In this document: positions 1-7,630 of the stretch, in pieces
Position numbering within the stretch: the first letter of the stretch is position 1
Layout of the letters: the number at the start of each line of letters is the position of its first letter
DNA from: an uncultured bacterium
GTDB lineage: Bacteria > Hydrogenedentota > Hydrogenedentia > Hydrogenedentales > Hydrogenedentaceae
Assembly (NCBI GenBank): GCA_938014335.1
Contig: CALLRP010000011.1
Coordinates: forward strand, 1-55,520
Length of the DNA stretch: 55,520 nucleotides
Reading direction: 5' to 3'
Made by a program: the position numbers and the translations under genes
Notes under the pieces: generated by a model
What the model saw: the letters and a program-made list of their open reading frames with translations, nothing else
The model's database searches: none
What the model was told of the DNA's origin: nothing

Positions 1-12
1 AGTTTCTGGGAC

Positions 13-114
13 GCTATGTTTTGAAGGGAATGCTCGCTCTGCTATAATTAAACAAATTGAATATATTGAAGGTCAATGGCTATGTTTTGAAGGGAATGCT
101 CGCTCTGCTATAAT
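13..114 (+). CRISPR. End of a type II-C CRISPR array: two repeats and one spacer
   Basis: Two identical 36-nt repeats lie at 13-48 and 79-114 and enclose a 30-nt AT-rich spacer (49-78). Bases 1-12 are probably the end of another spacer, so the array continues off the left edge. The plus strand is the crRNA sense, because the tracrRNA anti-repeat at 4776-4811 is the reverse complement of the repeat. The repeat ends in TGCTATAAT, an extended -10 box, as in the promoter-bearing repeats of Neisseria type II-C systems. The array points toward the 3' end of cas2. No repeat follows 114, so this is the last one on this side. Confidence 0.95.
87..114 (+). promoter_or_regulatory. Promoter inside the CRISPR repeat
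   Basis: Within the second repeat, TTGAAG (87-92) and TATAAT (109-114) are 16 nt apart, with TG one base upstream of the -10 box. The same pair occurs in the first repeat at 21-26 and 43-48. Each repeat could therefore start its own crRNA, as known for Neisseria II-C arrays. That it fires in this organism is inference. Confidence 0.6.
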
Positions 115-163
115 ATTAAATTTATAAACCCTTCAAACACAAAAAAATGGGAGTTTTTTTTCG

Positions 164-523
164 TTAAAAAAGTAAAAGTTGAGAGAGTGGTTCTTCCACT
201 TTTTTGCGCTTTTTTGAAAGGAAAATTTCCATTTTTTCAAACTGTTTATCTGTGATGTATAGTATTCGGACCTCACCATGAGGTGGGACACTTTGGTGAA
301 TTCTTTTTTTATATACTTCGCTGGATTCTTCTGTTGGAAAATATCTCCCATACACAGAGAACTGGAGCATCGAGAAACCCTGTTTTAGAAGTAGATTACG
401 AAACTGTGAGGCAGAGCGACGCTCTTCTGCCGTTCCAACGGGTAAATCAAACATAACTATCATCCACATACTCTTATATCCTGATGTTTGTACTTCTTGT
501 TTCTCTTTTTGCTTTTTACTCAT
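164..523 (-). CDS. cas2: CRISPR-associated endonuclease Cas2
   Basis: Cas2 forms the spacer-integration complex with Cas1. The protein is 119 aa from the chosen start. It has the first beta strand with the conserved Asp (MWMIVMFDLPV), followed by SVYGRYFP and RILYITDKQFEKM, as in Cas2 of type II systems. The frame stays open to a GTG at 565, but the ATG at 521-523 has an AGGA nine bases upstream, whereas the GTG has no convincing ribosome site. It is the last gene of the cas9-cas1-cas2 operon, 67 bp after cas1 (25 bp if the GTG is used), and the CRISPR array abuts its 3' end. Confidence 0.93.
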   Translation of the reverse strand: MSKKQKEKQEVQTSGYKSMWMIVMFDLPVGTAEERRSASQFRNLLLKQGFSMLQFSVYGRYFPTEESSEVYKKRIHQSVPPHGEVRILYITDKQFEKMEIFLSKKRKKVEEPLSQLLLF

Positions 524-590
524 GGATGTATTTCCTGTTTTTGAACATTCGCGGATTTTTTTCACGAATGATGCTCACTCATATATGTAT

Positions 591-1484
591 CTAAAGAATT
601 TCTGCTATTACCAGATTTTTACTTTTCTCCTCAAACATATGGCATAAAGAGACAGTCGTTCGAGATATAACATCAAACAGGGTTCGTTCTTCGTCTTTTA
701 GTTTATATTTTTTTAACAAACTCTGAATAAGGTATTGTTTTGCTTCCTTGTTGAGTTCGACAAAGGTGTCTTTGTCTTTTATAAATTGGACAACTGCAAA
801 ATCAACGAGGGGTCTATACGGTTCCATTAAATCATCTGCCAGACAAAAAGGGTTATATCGATTGTGGTGATGCACACCGATGCTGGGATTTAAACCCGCT
901 GATACGATGGCACGAGCAGTCATTCCTCGCAGAACGGCGTAGCCATAATTTAGCAGGGCATTGATACCACCTGCTTCAGGATTTCTATGAAACTTAAATT
1001 TAGGTGGAAACAAAAACCGCCAGTATTTACGGCTGGCTAATCCTTCGACATTATCCGGGTCACCGGATTGGACCCGTTCTGCCATAGGAATAAGACCTTT
1101 GTCATCTCCATAAAGTTCCAGAAGAAGTCTCCCCTGTGCATAAATCTTTGCTTTTATGATTTGTTGCCACGCTCGTTTTCGTATAGGGAGAGATGCGGAT
1201 ATCTGGTAATGCAGGCGTTCCATCTGCAGGTGGTGTCCTACAAGGGGATACATCATCCCGATGGGCATCCGTTTCTCATCACATGTAATGAATACTGCTC
1301 CATGCTTCATCAAGCCAGCCAGAACAGGCTGGGTCAAACTCACTGCGGGATGAGAAACAATCACTATCGCAACCTCATGAAGAGGTATAAAGGTCTCTTT
1401 CTCTCCCTGTGTGATGGCTAATCGTTCCAAATCAATTTTCAATCGACCTCCCTCCTCTGAAAGGTCGATGATATGCTCAGTCAT
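591..1484 (-). CDS. cas1: CRISPR-associated integrase Cas1
   Basis: Cas1 is the metal-dependent DNA integrase that inserts new spacers. This 297-aa protein is of normal type II length. The presumed metal ligands are Glu147 (in EGLASRKYW), a His in GVHHHNRYNPF (about 205-207) and the acidic group in LADDLMEP (217-221), matching the Glu/His/Asp triad of the family. Its ATG overlaps the cas9 stop by 8 bp (1477-1484), so translation is probably coupled. No cas4 or csn2 is nearby, which fits subtype II-C. Confidence 0.96.
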   Translation of the reverse strand: MTEHIIDLSEEGGRLKIDLERLAITQGEKETFIPLHEVAIVIVSHPAVSLTQPVLAGLMKHGAVFITCDEKRMPIGMMYPLVGHHLQMERLHYQISASLPIRKRAWQQIIKAKIYAQGRLLLELYGDDKGLIPMAERVQSGDPDNVEGLASRKYWRFLFPPKFKFHRNPEAGGINALLNYGYAVLRGMTARAIVSAGLNPSIGVHHHNRYNPFCLADDLMEPYRPLVDFAVVQFIKDKDTFVELNKEAKQYLIQSLLKKYKLKDEERTLFDVISRTTVSLCHMFEEKSKNLVIAEIL

Positions 1485-4400
1485 GAGCTAACTGAACCTC
1501 CCCTAATACATTAATGGAACATTTTTGAGCTTCTTTTTGTTGTAATTTATTTGGAACTGCGGTATATCCAACCCATGACTTAGGCTTTTTAGCAAAATAA
1601 TGAGGCATAAAGAATATAATTTTTGTACCATTTTCATATTCAGAAATAGTAGTTACATTATAATAATTAAATACATCTTTATCATCCTTCATATAGACTA
1701 TATCTCCTTTGCAGAGGCTGAATAGGAATTTAGCATCTTCTACGATTTTACCGTCACGAATGAGTTTTTTCTGAATAACGGGTTCTCCTCGTTTTTTCCG
1801 TTGCATGGCTTCGAACATGCTGACGACATTGCCTTCCCAGATGGTTTTGCCTTTTTTGTCTTTTGTTTCGAATATCTCGAGATGATGGTTTTCATCGGTG
1901 GCGACATAACGAACGCGTTCCCTCTCACCCACCGGAAACACGGACATAACTTTTCGGACGCGGACATGGCGAATGGGTATGTGTAATCCTTTTTTATTAG
2001 GCATGAGTGGATAATTCTTGGGGTCCGCAAATGCTTTTTTGGGGTCGTCTATTCCCAGCTCGTTTAATCTTTTCTCTACAGTTTCTCTGACCGTTTTATC
2101 GACAATAGCCTCGATTTCTTTTTTTGTTATATTATTTAAGGCTTTTCGCACATGTACTACGGTCTCGCCTTCTTTTTCGCTCGGTTTGGGTGGGCTATAA
2201 TTGGTTTCTTCGTGGAGGCGTCCGCTAACTTTGCGTTCAGGCCGATGGGAAACGATGATATTATGCACCTTTTCGTAGGCATCGTTGAATATGGTTTCCC
2301 ACGGGGGAGCAATAAATCGCCACCAGCGGTCGTGTTTACGTTCGTCTTTGGGAATCCGTTCTGCCTGCTCGGAGATATTTTTAATCAATCGGGGTGAGGT
2401 CAATGCAACTACGATAGCATCAATAGCATGCTGGCGATGGTCTTCTCTATTTTTCTCGGGGCTACCTAAAATTTTATTCAAATTCCACATGCGACGGATA
2501 ACTGATGTCGTGGGTCCTTGAACGGAGAATACATGTTTTCTATATTCACTTCCGTACAGTAATGAACAATAAGCGACTGCTTCTCTTGCAGCATATCGGG
2601 TATCGTTTAACTGAGAAGCAGAAAATTGGTTTATGAATTCTTCTAATTTCTCACCTTCTAACTGGAATCTTCTTAGTTTTTCTTTAGCATAATTGCCTGT
2701 AAATTTTTGCACTCGCGTTAGTATTTCTTCCCATCGGGTTTCCTCATGGCCATAAGCCTCATAGGGGGTTTTGTTATGTTTGCGGTTTCGGTTTTCGTCG
2801 TGGTAGCAGAGCGTTTTGTTTTTGAAGGAATTATCGAGGCAACGACTCAAAGGAATGATATGTTCGATATCGAACTGGGATTCATAGAATAGTGCCCCTA
2901 CACTAATGGGTTTCCCTGTATAGGGGCAGGTCCAACCACACTCATCTGCCAGCATGTATCGTTCAATGTCATCATTGGTAGGATTATTCACACCTTGACT
3001 TTGTAGTTTTTCTCTGATTTTATTTCGGACTTCTTCTAAATCGCGATTGTGCTTCCATATTTTTTCGCGCTCTTTTTTGGTGTTTTTCAAATCGCGGGCG
3101 GTTTCGATACGGATGTATTTAGGTTTGCCATATCGTTTTACGAGTTCATTTATGATTTTGCGCATCTCGGCTAAAGTGCGGGTAACGGTGGGGTTTCGAA
3201 TCTCACCGATGGGCGCTTCTTCCAGAGGAGGCAATAAATCTACCTGAGATAGGTCCGTAATGTTATCCATTCCATAAATTTCTTTGACCAATGCTCCATA
3301 TCTTTTTCCGGCTTCCAATCCGGGGAGGAATTTATCGATAGCCTGTCGCGAAAGGTTGCAGTAGTCATCTTCAATGGGCATTTCGGAGAGCCGTGTTGCT
3401 TGCTCTTCGTTTAATTTCCAATGATTCATTAGTCGTTTTTTTAAGGCTTTATTGCTTACGATGGAATAGATATCTTCGACGAGCCTGTCTTTTCCTTCCG
3501 GTGACAAATTGTCCCAGCGTTCTCCGGTGATTATTTCACGAATAGCACTGGCGGTTCGGTTACCGGGGATTTTTTTCTCACCGCCTTCTTCTAAATTAAA
3601 TTTATATTTTTTATTCAAACCTAAAATATCCCGTAATTTTGCAAAAGTGGCATCTCCATTTTTTTCAAGATAGTCAATGATTTTTTCCCGTTCTTCAGGA
3701 GTGAGCTGTCTGGCATTATATTTATCTTCTTTAATCATCAAATCATTGACTTTTTGTAGCATGCGGAAGCGCTGTGCTTTCAGGATAACCCAGGGGGCAC
3801 GGCGTCGATTTCGTTGTGCACCACGGGCGATGCATTCGAATTGGCAAAAGCCGATTTTATCTTTTTGTGATTTGAGGGGCCGCTGATAGAAAATAGCATG
3901 AAAAATCTGTTTTTTATTTTCTTCGGTTAGAATCTCGGGATGGTATTTTGATTGATACTCTACTATCGTATAGAATTCTTGTTCATACATATCTCGTGCG
4001 GTCCAGCGTCCACGAATGCGTTTTTCAACCGGTTCAATCTGTGCGAAATATTCGCCCAATGTTCTGGCTCCCAGCCGTTGCATTTCCTGACGGATTTCCG
4101 CAATGCCTTGTTTAACTTTACCTCTTTCTTCGTCATTCTGTTTCTGACCACGACGGTTACTCAGGAAGCCCCGCCGTTGACCTAAGTGATAAAGAACTCT
4201 TCCGAGAGCATACATTTCTAATTGTTGTTTTACTGATAGGGAACGCAGATAATAAATGAATATCTGATTCAATTTGTGTTGTTCTTCTTTAGAGAGATGG
4301 GAATCAATATATTTTTTTCTTAATTCCTTATCCAGTGCATCCAGAATAGCCTGTCTTTCGAGACTATCGCCCATATTCCCTTCGGGAAGGAGTTTTAGCC

Positions 4401-4671
4401 GCTGGAGTAGTTTCGCCAATTTGCGGAGTCGCCGAGCACGGCGTTCTAATTGTCGACGAACGAGGCGTGCTTCGCGACGAGCCCGGTTGCGGGACTCTTC
4501 TTTTCCCTGTTCATACAAACCTTCCATGCCGGCTTTGAACACACGAACACCCGCTTTCTCGATACCGCAGGGATTGTCATCATCGTCTAATTTGATGAGT
4601 GCCCAGCCGATAGAATTAGAACCTAAATCCAAACCTAATGTGTAGGGACTGAAATTGTTTGTTCCGCTCAT
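1477..4671 (-). CDS. cas9: CRISPR-associated endonuclease Cas9, type II-C
   Basis: Cas9 is the RNA-guided double-strand DNA nuclease of the system. At 1064 aa it is in the compact II-C range. Order of domains: RuvC-I with Asp15 (GLDLGSNSIGW), an arginine-rich bridge helix (about 61-95), the REC lobe (about 100-490), RuvC-II with Glu523 (YIRIETARD), HNH with His604 (DIEHIIPLS) and Asn627 (DENRNR, 23 residues later as in SpCas9), RuvC-III with His748 and Asp751 (HAIDA), then the C-terminal PAM-interacting part. All catalytic residues are present; Glu603 stands where SpCas9 has Asp839. A GGAGG site lies 7 nt before the ATG. It is the first gene of the cas operon, divergent from the tracrRNA gene. 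Confidence 0.98.
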   Translation of the reverse strand: MSGTNNFSPYTLGLDLGSNSIGWALIKLDDDDNPCGIEKAGVRVFKAGMEGLYEQGKEESRNRARREARLVRRQLERRARRLRKLAKLLQRLKLLPEGNMGDSLERQAILDALDKELRKKYIDSHLSKEEQHKLNQIFIYYLRSLSVKQQLEMYALGRVLYHLGQRRGFLSNRRGQKQNDEERGKVKQGIAEIRQEMQRLGARTLGEYFAQIEPVEKRIRGRWTARDMYEQEFYTIVEYQSKYHPEILTEENKKQIFHAIFYQRPLKSQKDKIGFCQFECIARGAQRNRRRAPWVILKAQRFRMLQKVNDLMIKEDKYNARQLTPEEREKIIDYLEKNGDATFAKLRDILGLNKKYKFNLEEGGEKKIPGNRTASAIREIITGERWDNLSPEGKDRLVEDIYSIVSNKALKKRLMNHWKLNEEQATRLSEMPIEDDYCNLSRQAIDKFLPGLEAGKRYGALVKEIYGMDNITDLSQVDLLPPLEEAPIGEIRNPTVTRTLAEMRKIINELVKRYGKPKYIRIETARDLKNTKKEREKIWKHNRDLEEVRNKIREKLQSQGVNNPTNDDIERYMLADECGWTCPYTGKPISVGALFYESQFDIEHIIPLSRCLDNSFKNKTLCYHDENRNRKHNKTPYEAYGHEETRWEEILTRVQKFTGNYAKEKLRRFQLEGEKLEEFINQFSASQLNDTRYAAREAVAYCSLLYGSEYRKHVFSVQGPTTSVIRRMWNLNKILGSPEKNREDHRQHAIDAIVVALTSPRLIKNISEQAERIPKDERKHDRWWRFIAPPWETIFNDAYEKVHNIIVSHRPERKVSGRLHEETNYSPPKPSEKEGETVVHVRKALNNITKKEIEAIVDKTVRETVEKRLNELGIDDPKKAFADPKNYPLMPNKKGLHIPIRHVRVRKVMSVFPVGERERVRYVATDENHHLEIFETKDKKGKTIWEGNVVSMFEAMQRKKRGEPVIQKKLIRDGKIVEDAKFLFSLCKGDIVYMKDDKDVFNYYNVTTISEYENGTKIIFFMPHYFAKKPKSWVGYTAVPNKLQQKEAQKCSINVLGEVQLAHD

Positions 4672-4738
4672 AATACAACCTCCATTTTTAAGGTTTATAT
4701 ATTGTCAATAATTTATTTAATAATTTACTAAATTTTAC

Positions 4739-4767
4739 TTGACATTTCAAGTTTTTTTTGGTATAAT
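4739..4767 (+). promoter_or_regulatory. tracrRNA promoter
   Basis: TTGACA (4739-4744) and TATAAT (4762-4767) are 17 nt apart, a perfect sigma-70-type consensus, and TGG upstream of TATAAT gives an extended -10 as well. Transcription should start near 4774, just before the anti-repeat at 4776. A second TTGACA, on the minus strand at 4703-4708, has no good -10 for cas9, so the cas promoter is not resolved. Confidence 0.88.
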
Positions 4768-4827
4768 TATATTATATTATAGCAGAGCGAGCATTCTCTT
4801 GCTTAACATAGTAAGGAGTTATGCTCC

Positions 4828-4950
4828 GTGCGTGTAGCCGATGAGGTCAAGCGAAGCGCCTCCCAATGGGGGAGCACCCCCCCTTGGGGGGTGTAAGTGT
4901 TTGGTGTGTGCGTGTAGCCGATGAGGTCAAGCGAAGCGCCTCCCAGTGGG
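4828..4950 (+). repeat. Tandem duplication inside the tracrRNA gene
   Basis: Bases 4828-4870 and 4908-4950 are identical over 43 nt except for one change (A4866 versus G4946); the period is 80 nt. After the copies the sequences diverge: the first runs into GGAGCACCCC, the second into GCGCATTAA and the terminator. Confidence 0.95.
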
Positions 4951-4966
4951 GCGCATTAATTTTTTT
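4936..4966 (+). terminator. Intrinsic terminator of the tracrRNA gene
   Basis: GCGCCTC (4936-4942) pairs with GGGGCGC (4948-4954) around a 5-nt loop, including one G-U pair. After five AT-rich bases a seven-T tract follows (4960-4966). Confidence 0.75.
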
Positions 4967-5095
4967 AAATTACACAATTTCACGCTCGTTTTCGGATGCC
5001 AGGGTAAAAGTTAATTCTTTTTTATGCAAATTTTTGTTATATGTGTCTTGATAATGAAAGTATACATAAATTTATGCAGGTCGTTTTTATTTACT
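4967..5095. other. Non-coding stretch between tracrRNA and the gltX promoter
   Basis: The cas9-gltX gap (4672-5178) holds the tracrRNA gene and the gltX promoter. Between them nothing further was recognised: the sequence is AT-rich, with no convincing open frame, RNA fold or repeat. Confidence 0.6.
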
Positions 5096-5124
5096 TTGAA
5101 ATTTTATACTAATCGTGGTATTAT
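5096..5124 (+). promoter_or_regulatory. gltX promoter
   Basis: TTGAAA (5096-5101) and TATTAT (5119-5124) are 17 nt apart, and TGG upstream of the -10 gives an extended -10. The start would fall near 5131, about 48 nt before the gltX ATG. Confidence 0.7.
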
Positions 5125-5178
5125 AAAATCTCTTTTTTCAATGAAAAGGCAAGAAAAACATTGTTGTAAAGGAATTGT

Positions 5179-6642
5179 ATGGTTCGAACACGGATTGCCC
5201 CTTCACCTTCGGGTTTTTTGCATATAGGCACCGCCAAAACAGCGTTGTATAACTGGCTTTTTGCACGGAAAAATAAGGGGACCTTCATACTGCGACTTGA
5301 AGATACAGACGCGGAACGAACGGATGAACAATATGTCCATGGAATGTGTGAAGGATTCAAGTGGCTGGGTATAGACTGGGATGAAGGGCCACCTTTTGGG
5401 GATGTTCCGGAAAAGGGTAACTACGGTCCCTATCGGCAAAGTCAGCGAAAAGAACTTTATCAGAAAATGGCGTTTCAATTATTGGAGCAGGGAAAGGCAT
5501 ATAAGTGTTTTTGTTCCAAAGAAAGTTTGGAAGCATATAAAGATGATACGGGGAATTTATATTATCCGGGGTTCTGTCGGAATTTAACGCCGGAACAAAT
5601 CTGTGAGAAGGGCAATGCTCCTTATGTGATTCGGTTCCGCGTACCGGAAGGGGAAACGGAAATTAATGACCTCATCCAGGGGAAGGTTGTTTTTAGTAAC
5701 AATCAGTATGATGATTTCATCATTCTCCGTGCGAACGGTGACCCGGTGTTTCATCTGGCGGTGGTAGTTGATGATATTACCATGAAGATAACACATGTCA
5801 TTCGTGGAGATGACCATTTGACCAATACGCCACGACATATTATGTTGTTTAATGCGTTAGGGGCACCGCTCCCACAGTATGCGCATCATCCGCTGGTGCA
5901 TGATGAACAAGGGAGAAAATTTAGTAAAAGGTTGCATGGTGCGAATGTTCTGGATTGGCGTGATGATGGCTATCTACCGGAAGCCATTGTGAATTATGTG
6001 GCTCTTCTGGGCTGGACTTCGGAGGAGGAAAATCGTGAGTTTTTTACTTTACCAGACTTGATTGAACATTTTTCGATTGAACGAATCAATAAATCCCCGG
6101 CTCGGTTTGACCGCCGAAAACTGGAATGGCTTAATGGCTTGCATATTCGTAATCTCCCTGTTGAAGAACTCAAAGACCGACTCATACCTATTCTCGAAAA
6201 GAATGGTTTTGATACTTCTACAAAATCGAAAGAATGGCTCACCCGACTCGCTCAAATTTGTCAGGAGAAATTGCCAACCCTGAACCGAATCGTGTTCCTA
6301 TCGGATTTCTTCTTTAAAGACTTTGATAGTTACGAGGCAGAAGCAGAGGGAAAGTTATGGAAAAATCCGGAGAATGTCATTCTCTACTTCAAAACTATTC
6401 AAAATAAATTGGCTTCGTTATCACATTGGGAACATGACCCACTCAAACAAATTTTTGATGAGGCCTGTGCGGAATTGAATGTTAAATTAGGGGCGTTGAT
6501 AAACCCGACACGGCTTGCCCTGACAGGTAAATCGGTGGGACCGGGCTTCTTCGAACTTATGGAGTTGTTAGGCAAGGAAAAAACGCTGGAACGCCTTTCC
6601 AGAGCAATGGAATATCTACATAACAAAACAAAGGAGGTATAG
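5179..6642 (+). CDS. gltX: Glutamate--tRNA ligase
   Basis: This enzyme charges tRNA-Glu with glutamate in the cytoplasm. The 487-aa length is normal for bacterial GluRS. The class I signature HIGT stands at residues 15-18 (PSGFLHIGTAK) and the second signature appears as KFSKR near residue 248. The connective domain contains FIILRANGDPVFHLAVVVDD and HVIRGDDHLTNTPRH, typical of the family. An AAGGA site precedes the ATG. The downstream ROK kinase gene follows after 3 bp, and its ribosome site lies inside the last gltX codons, so the two are probably cotranscribed. Whether it also charges tRNA-Gln cannot be told. Confidence 0.97.
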   Translation: MVRTRIAPSPSGFLHIGTAKTALYNWLFARKNKGTFILRLEDTDAERTDEQYVHGMCEGFKWLGIDWDEGPPFGDVPEKGNYGPYRQSQRKELYQKMAFQLLEQGKAYKCFCSKESLEAYKDDTGNLYYPGFCRNLTPEQICEKGNAPYVIRFRVPEGETEINDLIQGKVVFSNNQYDDFIILRANGDPVFHLAVVVDDITMKITHVIRGDDHLTNTPRHIMLFNALGAPLPQYAHHPLVHDEQGRKFSKRLHGANVLDWRDDGYLPEAIVNYVALLGWTSEEENREFFTLPDLIEHFSIERINKSPARFDRRKLEWLNGLHIRNLPVEELKDRLIPILEKNGFDTSTKSKEWLTRLAQICQEKLPTLNRIVFLSDFFFKDFDSYEAEAEGKLWKNPENVILYFKTIQNKLASLSHWEHDPLKQIFDEACAELNVKLGALINPTRLALTGKSVGPGFFELMELLGKEKTLERLSRAMEYLHNKTKEV

Positions 6643-6645
6643 GAA

Positions 6646-7623
6646 GTGAGTAAGTATATTGTCGGCATAGACCTGGGCGGAACGAATATAAAATCTGCCA
6701 TTGTCTCAGAGGAGAAGAAGATTGTCATAAAGACAAGTGTCCCCACCCCTACCCAGGAAGGACCGAAAGCGATTATGGACGCTATGGCGGATGTGGTACA
6801 TGAGTTGATGAATAAGGAAGGTATTACCCGAAAGGATATATTAGCTGTCGGAATAGGAGCACCGGGACCCATGAACTGGCAAACAGGTGTGGTGTACAGT
6901 CCACCGAATCTACCGGGCTGGCATAATGTTCCGCTGGCGGATGAGATGTGTAAACGGCTGGAAGTGCCGTGTTATATCGAGAACGACGCCAACGCAGCAT
7001 GCTTTGGCGAATACTGGTTAGGAGCCGGTCAGGGCTGTGATTGTATTGCGGTGTTAACACTCGGCACTGGAGTGGGCGGTGGGATTGTCGTTTTCAAAAA
7101 ACTGCTCCGGGGAATTGATGGAACTGCAGGGGAATTAGGCCATTTGAAAGTCCAAAGGGACGGTAGATTGTGTGGTTGTGGGTCAAGAGGCTGTTTAGAG
7201 GCATATGCGTCGGTTACAGGTATGGTGCGGACCGCCCAGGAAAAAATTGAACAGGGAGAAAAAACTATCCTCATGGAAATGTGTAACAATAACATCCAAT
7301 CGATTACGGGTAAAATGATTTTTGAAGCGGTGCAAAAAGGTGATGAACTTGCAAAAGAAGTATTCTATGAAACAGCGGTATGGCTGGGTCTGGGGATTGC
7401 AAGTATTGTAAATATGCTAAATCCGGAACGGGTAATTCTCTGTGGAGGAATGATTGCCGCGGGAGATGTATTATTCGAACCGGTACGCGAAACGGTGATG
7501 AAAAATGCCTTTGAAGTGCCCGCCAAACGATGTGAAATTGTCCCAGCAGGGTTAGGAGAAGATAGCGGTGTTTTTGGTTGTGCCGGCTGTGCGTTGACAC
7601 GATATTATGAAGAACACAAATAA
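6646..7623 (+). CDS. ROK family sugar kinase, glucokinase-like
   Basis: ROK kinases phosphorylate hexoses such as glucose with ATP. The 325-aa protein has the N-terminal phosphate loop DLGGTN (9-14), the catalytic Asp114 in ENDANAACFGE, TLGTGVGGGIV (138-148), and the ROK zinc site with His166 and CGCGSRGCLEAYAS (Cys176, Cys178, Cys183). There is no N-terminal helix-turn-helix, so it is a kinase and not a ROK repressor. It starts with GTG, and a GGAGG 8 nt upstream lies within the end of gltX. A PfkB kinase gene follows directly, so the pair may supply phosphorylated hexoses to glycolysis. Glucose is the likely but unproved substrate. Confidence 0.9.
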   Translation: MSKYIVGIDLGGTNIKSAIVSEEKKIVIKTSVPTPTQEGPKAIMDAMADVVHELMNKEGITRKDILAVGIGAPGPMNWQTGVVYSPPNLPGWHNVPLADEMCKRLEVPCYIENDANAACFGEYWLGAGQGCDCIAVLTLGTGVGGGIVVFKKLLRGIDGTAGELGHLKVQRDGRLCGCGSRGCLEAYASVTGMVRTAQEKIEQGEKTILMEMCNNNIQSITGKMIFEAVQKGDELAKEVFYETAVWLGLGIASIVNMLNPERVILCGGMIAAGDVLFEPVRETVMKNAFEVPAKRCEIVPAGLGEDSGVFGCAGCALTRYYEEHK

Positions 7624-7630
7624 ACAAATT

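Larger units (their letters stand above)
4774..4966 (+). ncRNA. tracrRNA with duplicated 3' part
   Basis: The tracrRNA pairs with the repeat part of crRNA and loads it on Cas9. The anti-repeat at 4776-4811 matches the repeat's reverse complement for 21 bases without mismatch, then continues with a few changes and a one-base bulge to ATAG. A short hairpin, GGAG-TTATG-CTCC (4815-4827), fits the nexus. Next comes a 43-nt module (4828-4870), a GC-rich 8-bp hairpin with a CTT loop (4875-4893) and no U tract, then a second copy of the module (4908-4950) closing in a hairpin with a U tract. The full transcript would be about 190 nt; a form ending at 4893 would be about 120 nt. Short reading frames here are chance. 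Confidence 0.88.

Noticed and set aside
133..351. Minus-strand 72-codon frame between array and cas2
   Set aside because: It overlaps cas2 in another frame and has no ribosome site.
4866..5227. Two short plus-strand reading frames between cas9 and gltX
   Set aside because: They cover the tracrRNA tail, its terminator and the gltX promoter, lack ribosome sites and resemble nothing known.
6399..6872. 157-codon minus-strand frame across the gltX-ROK junction
   Set aside because: It spans the boundary of two clear genes on the other strand and shows no recognisable protein pattern.
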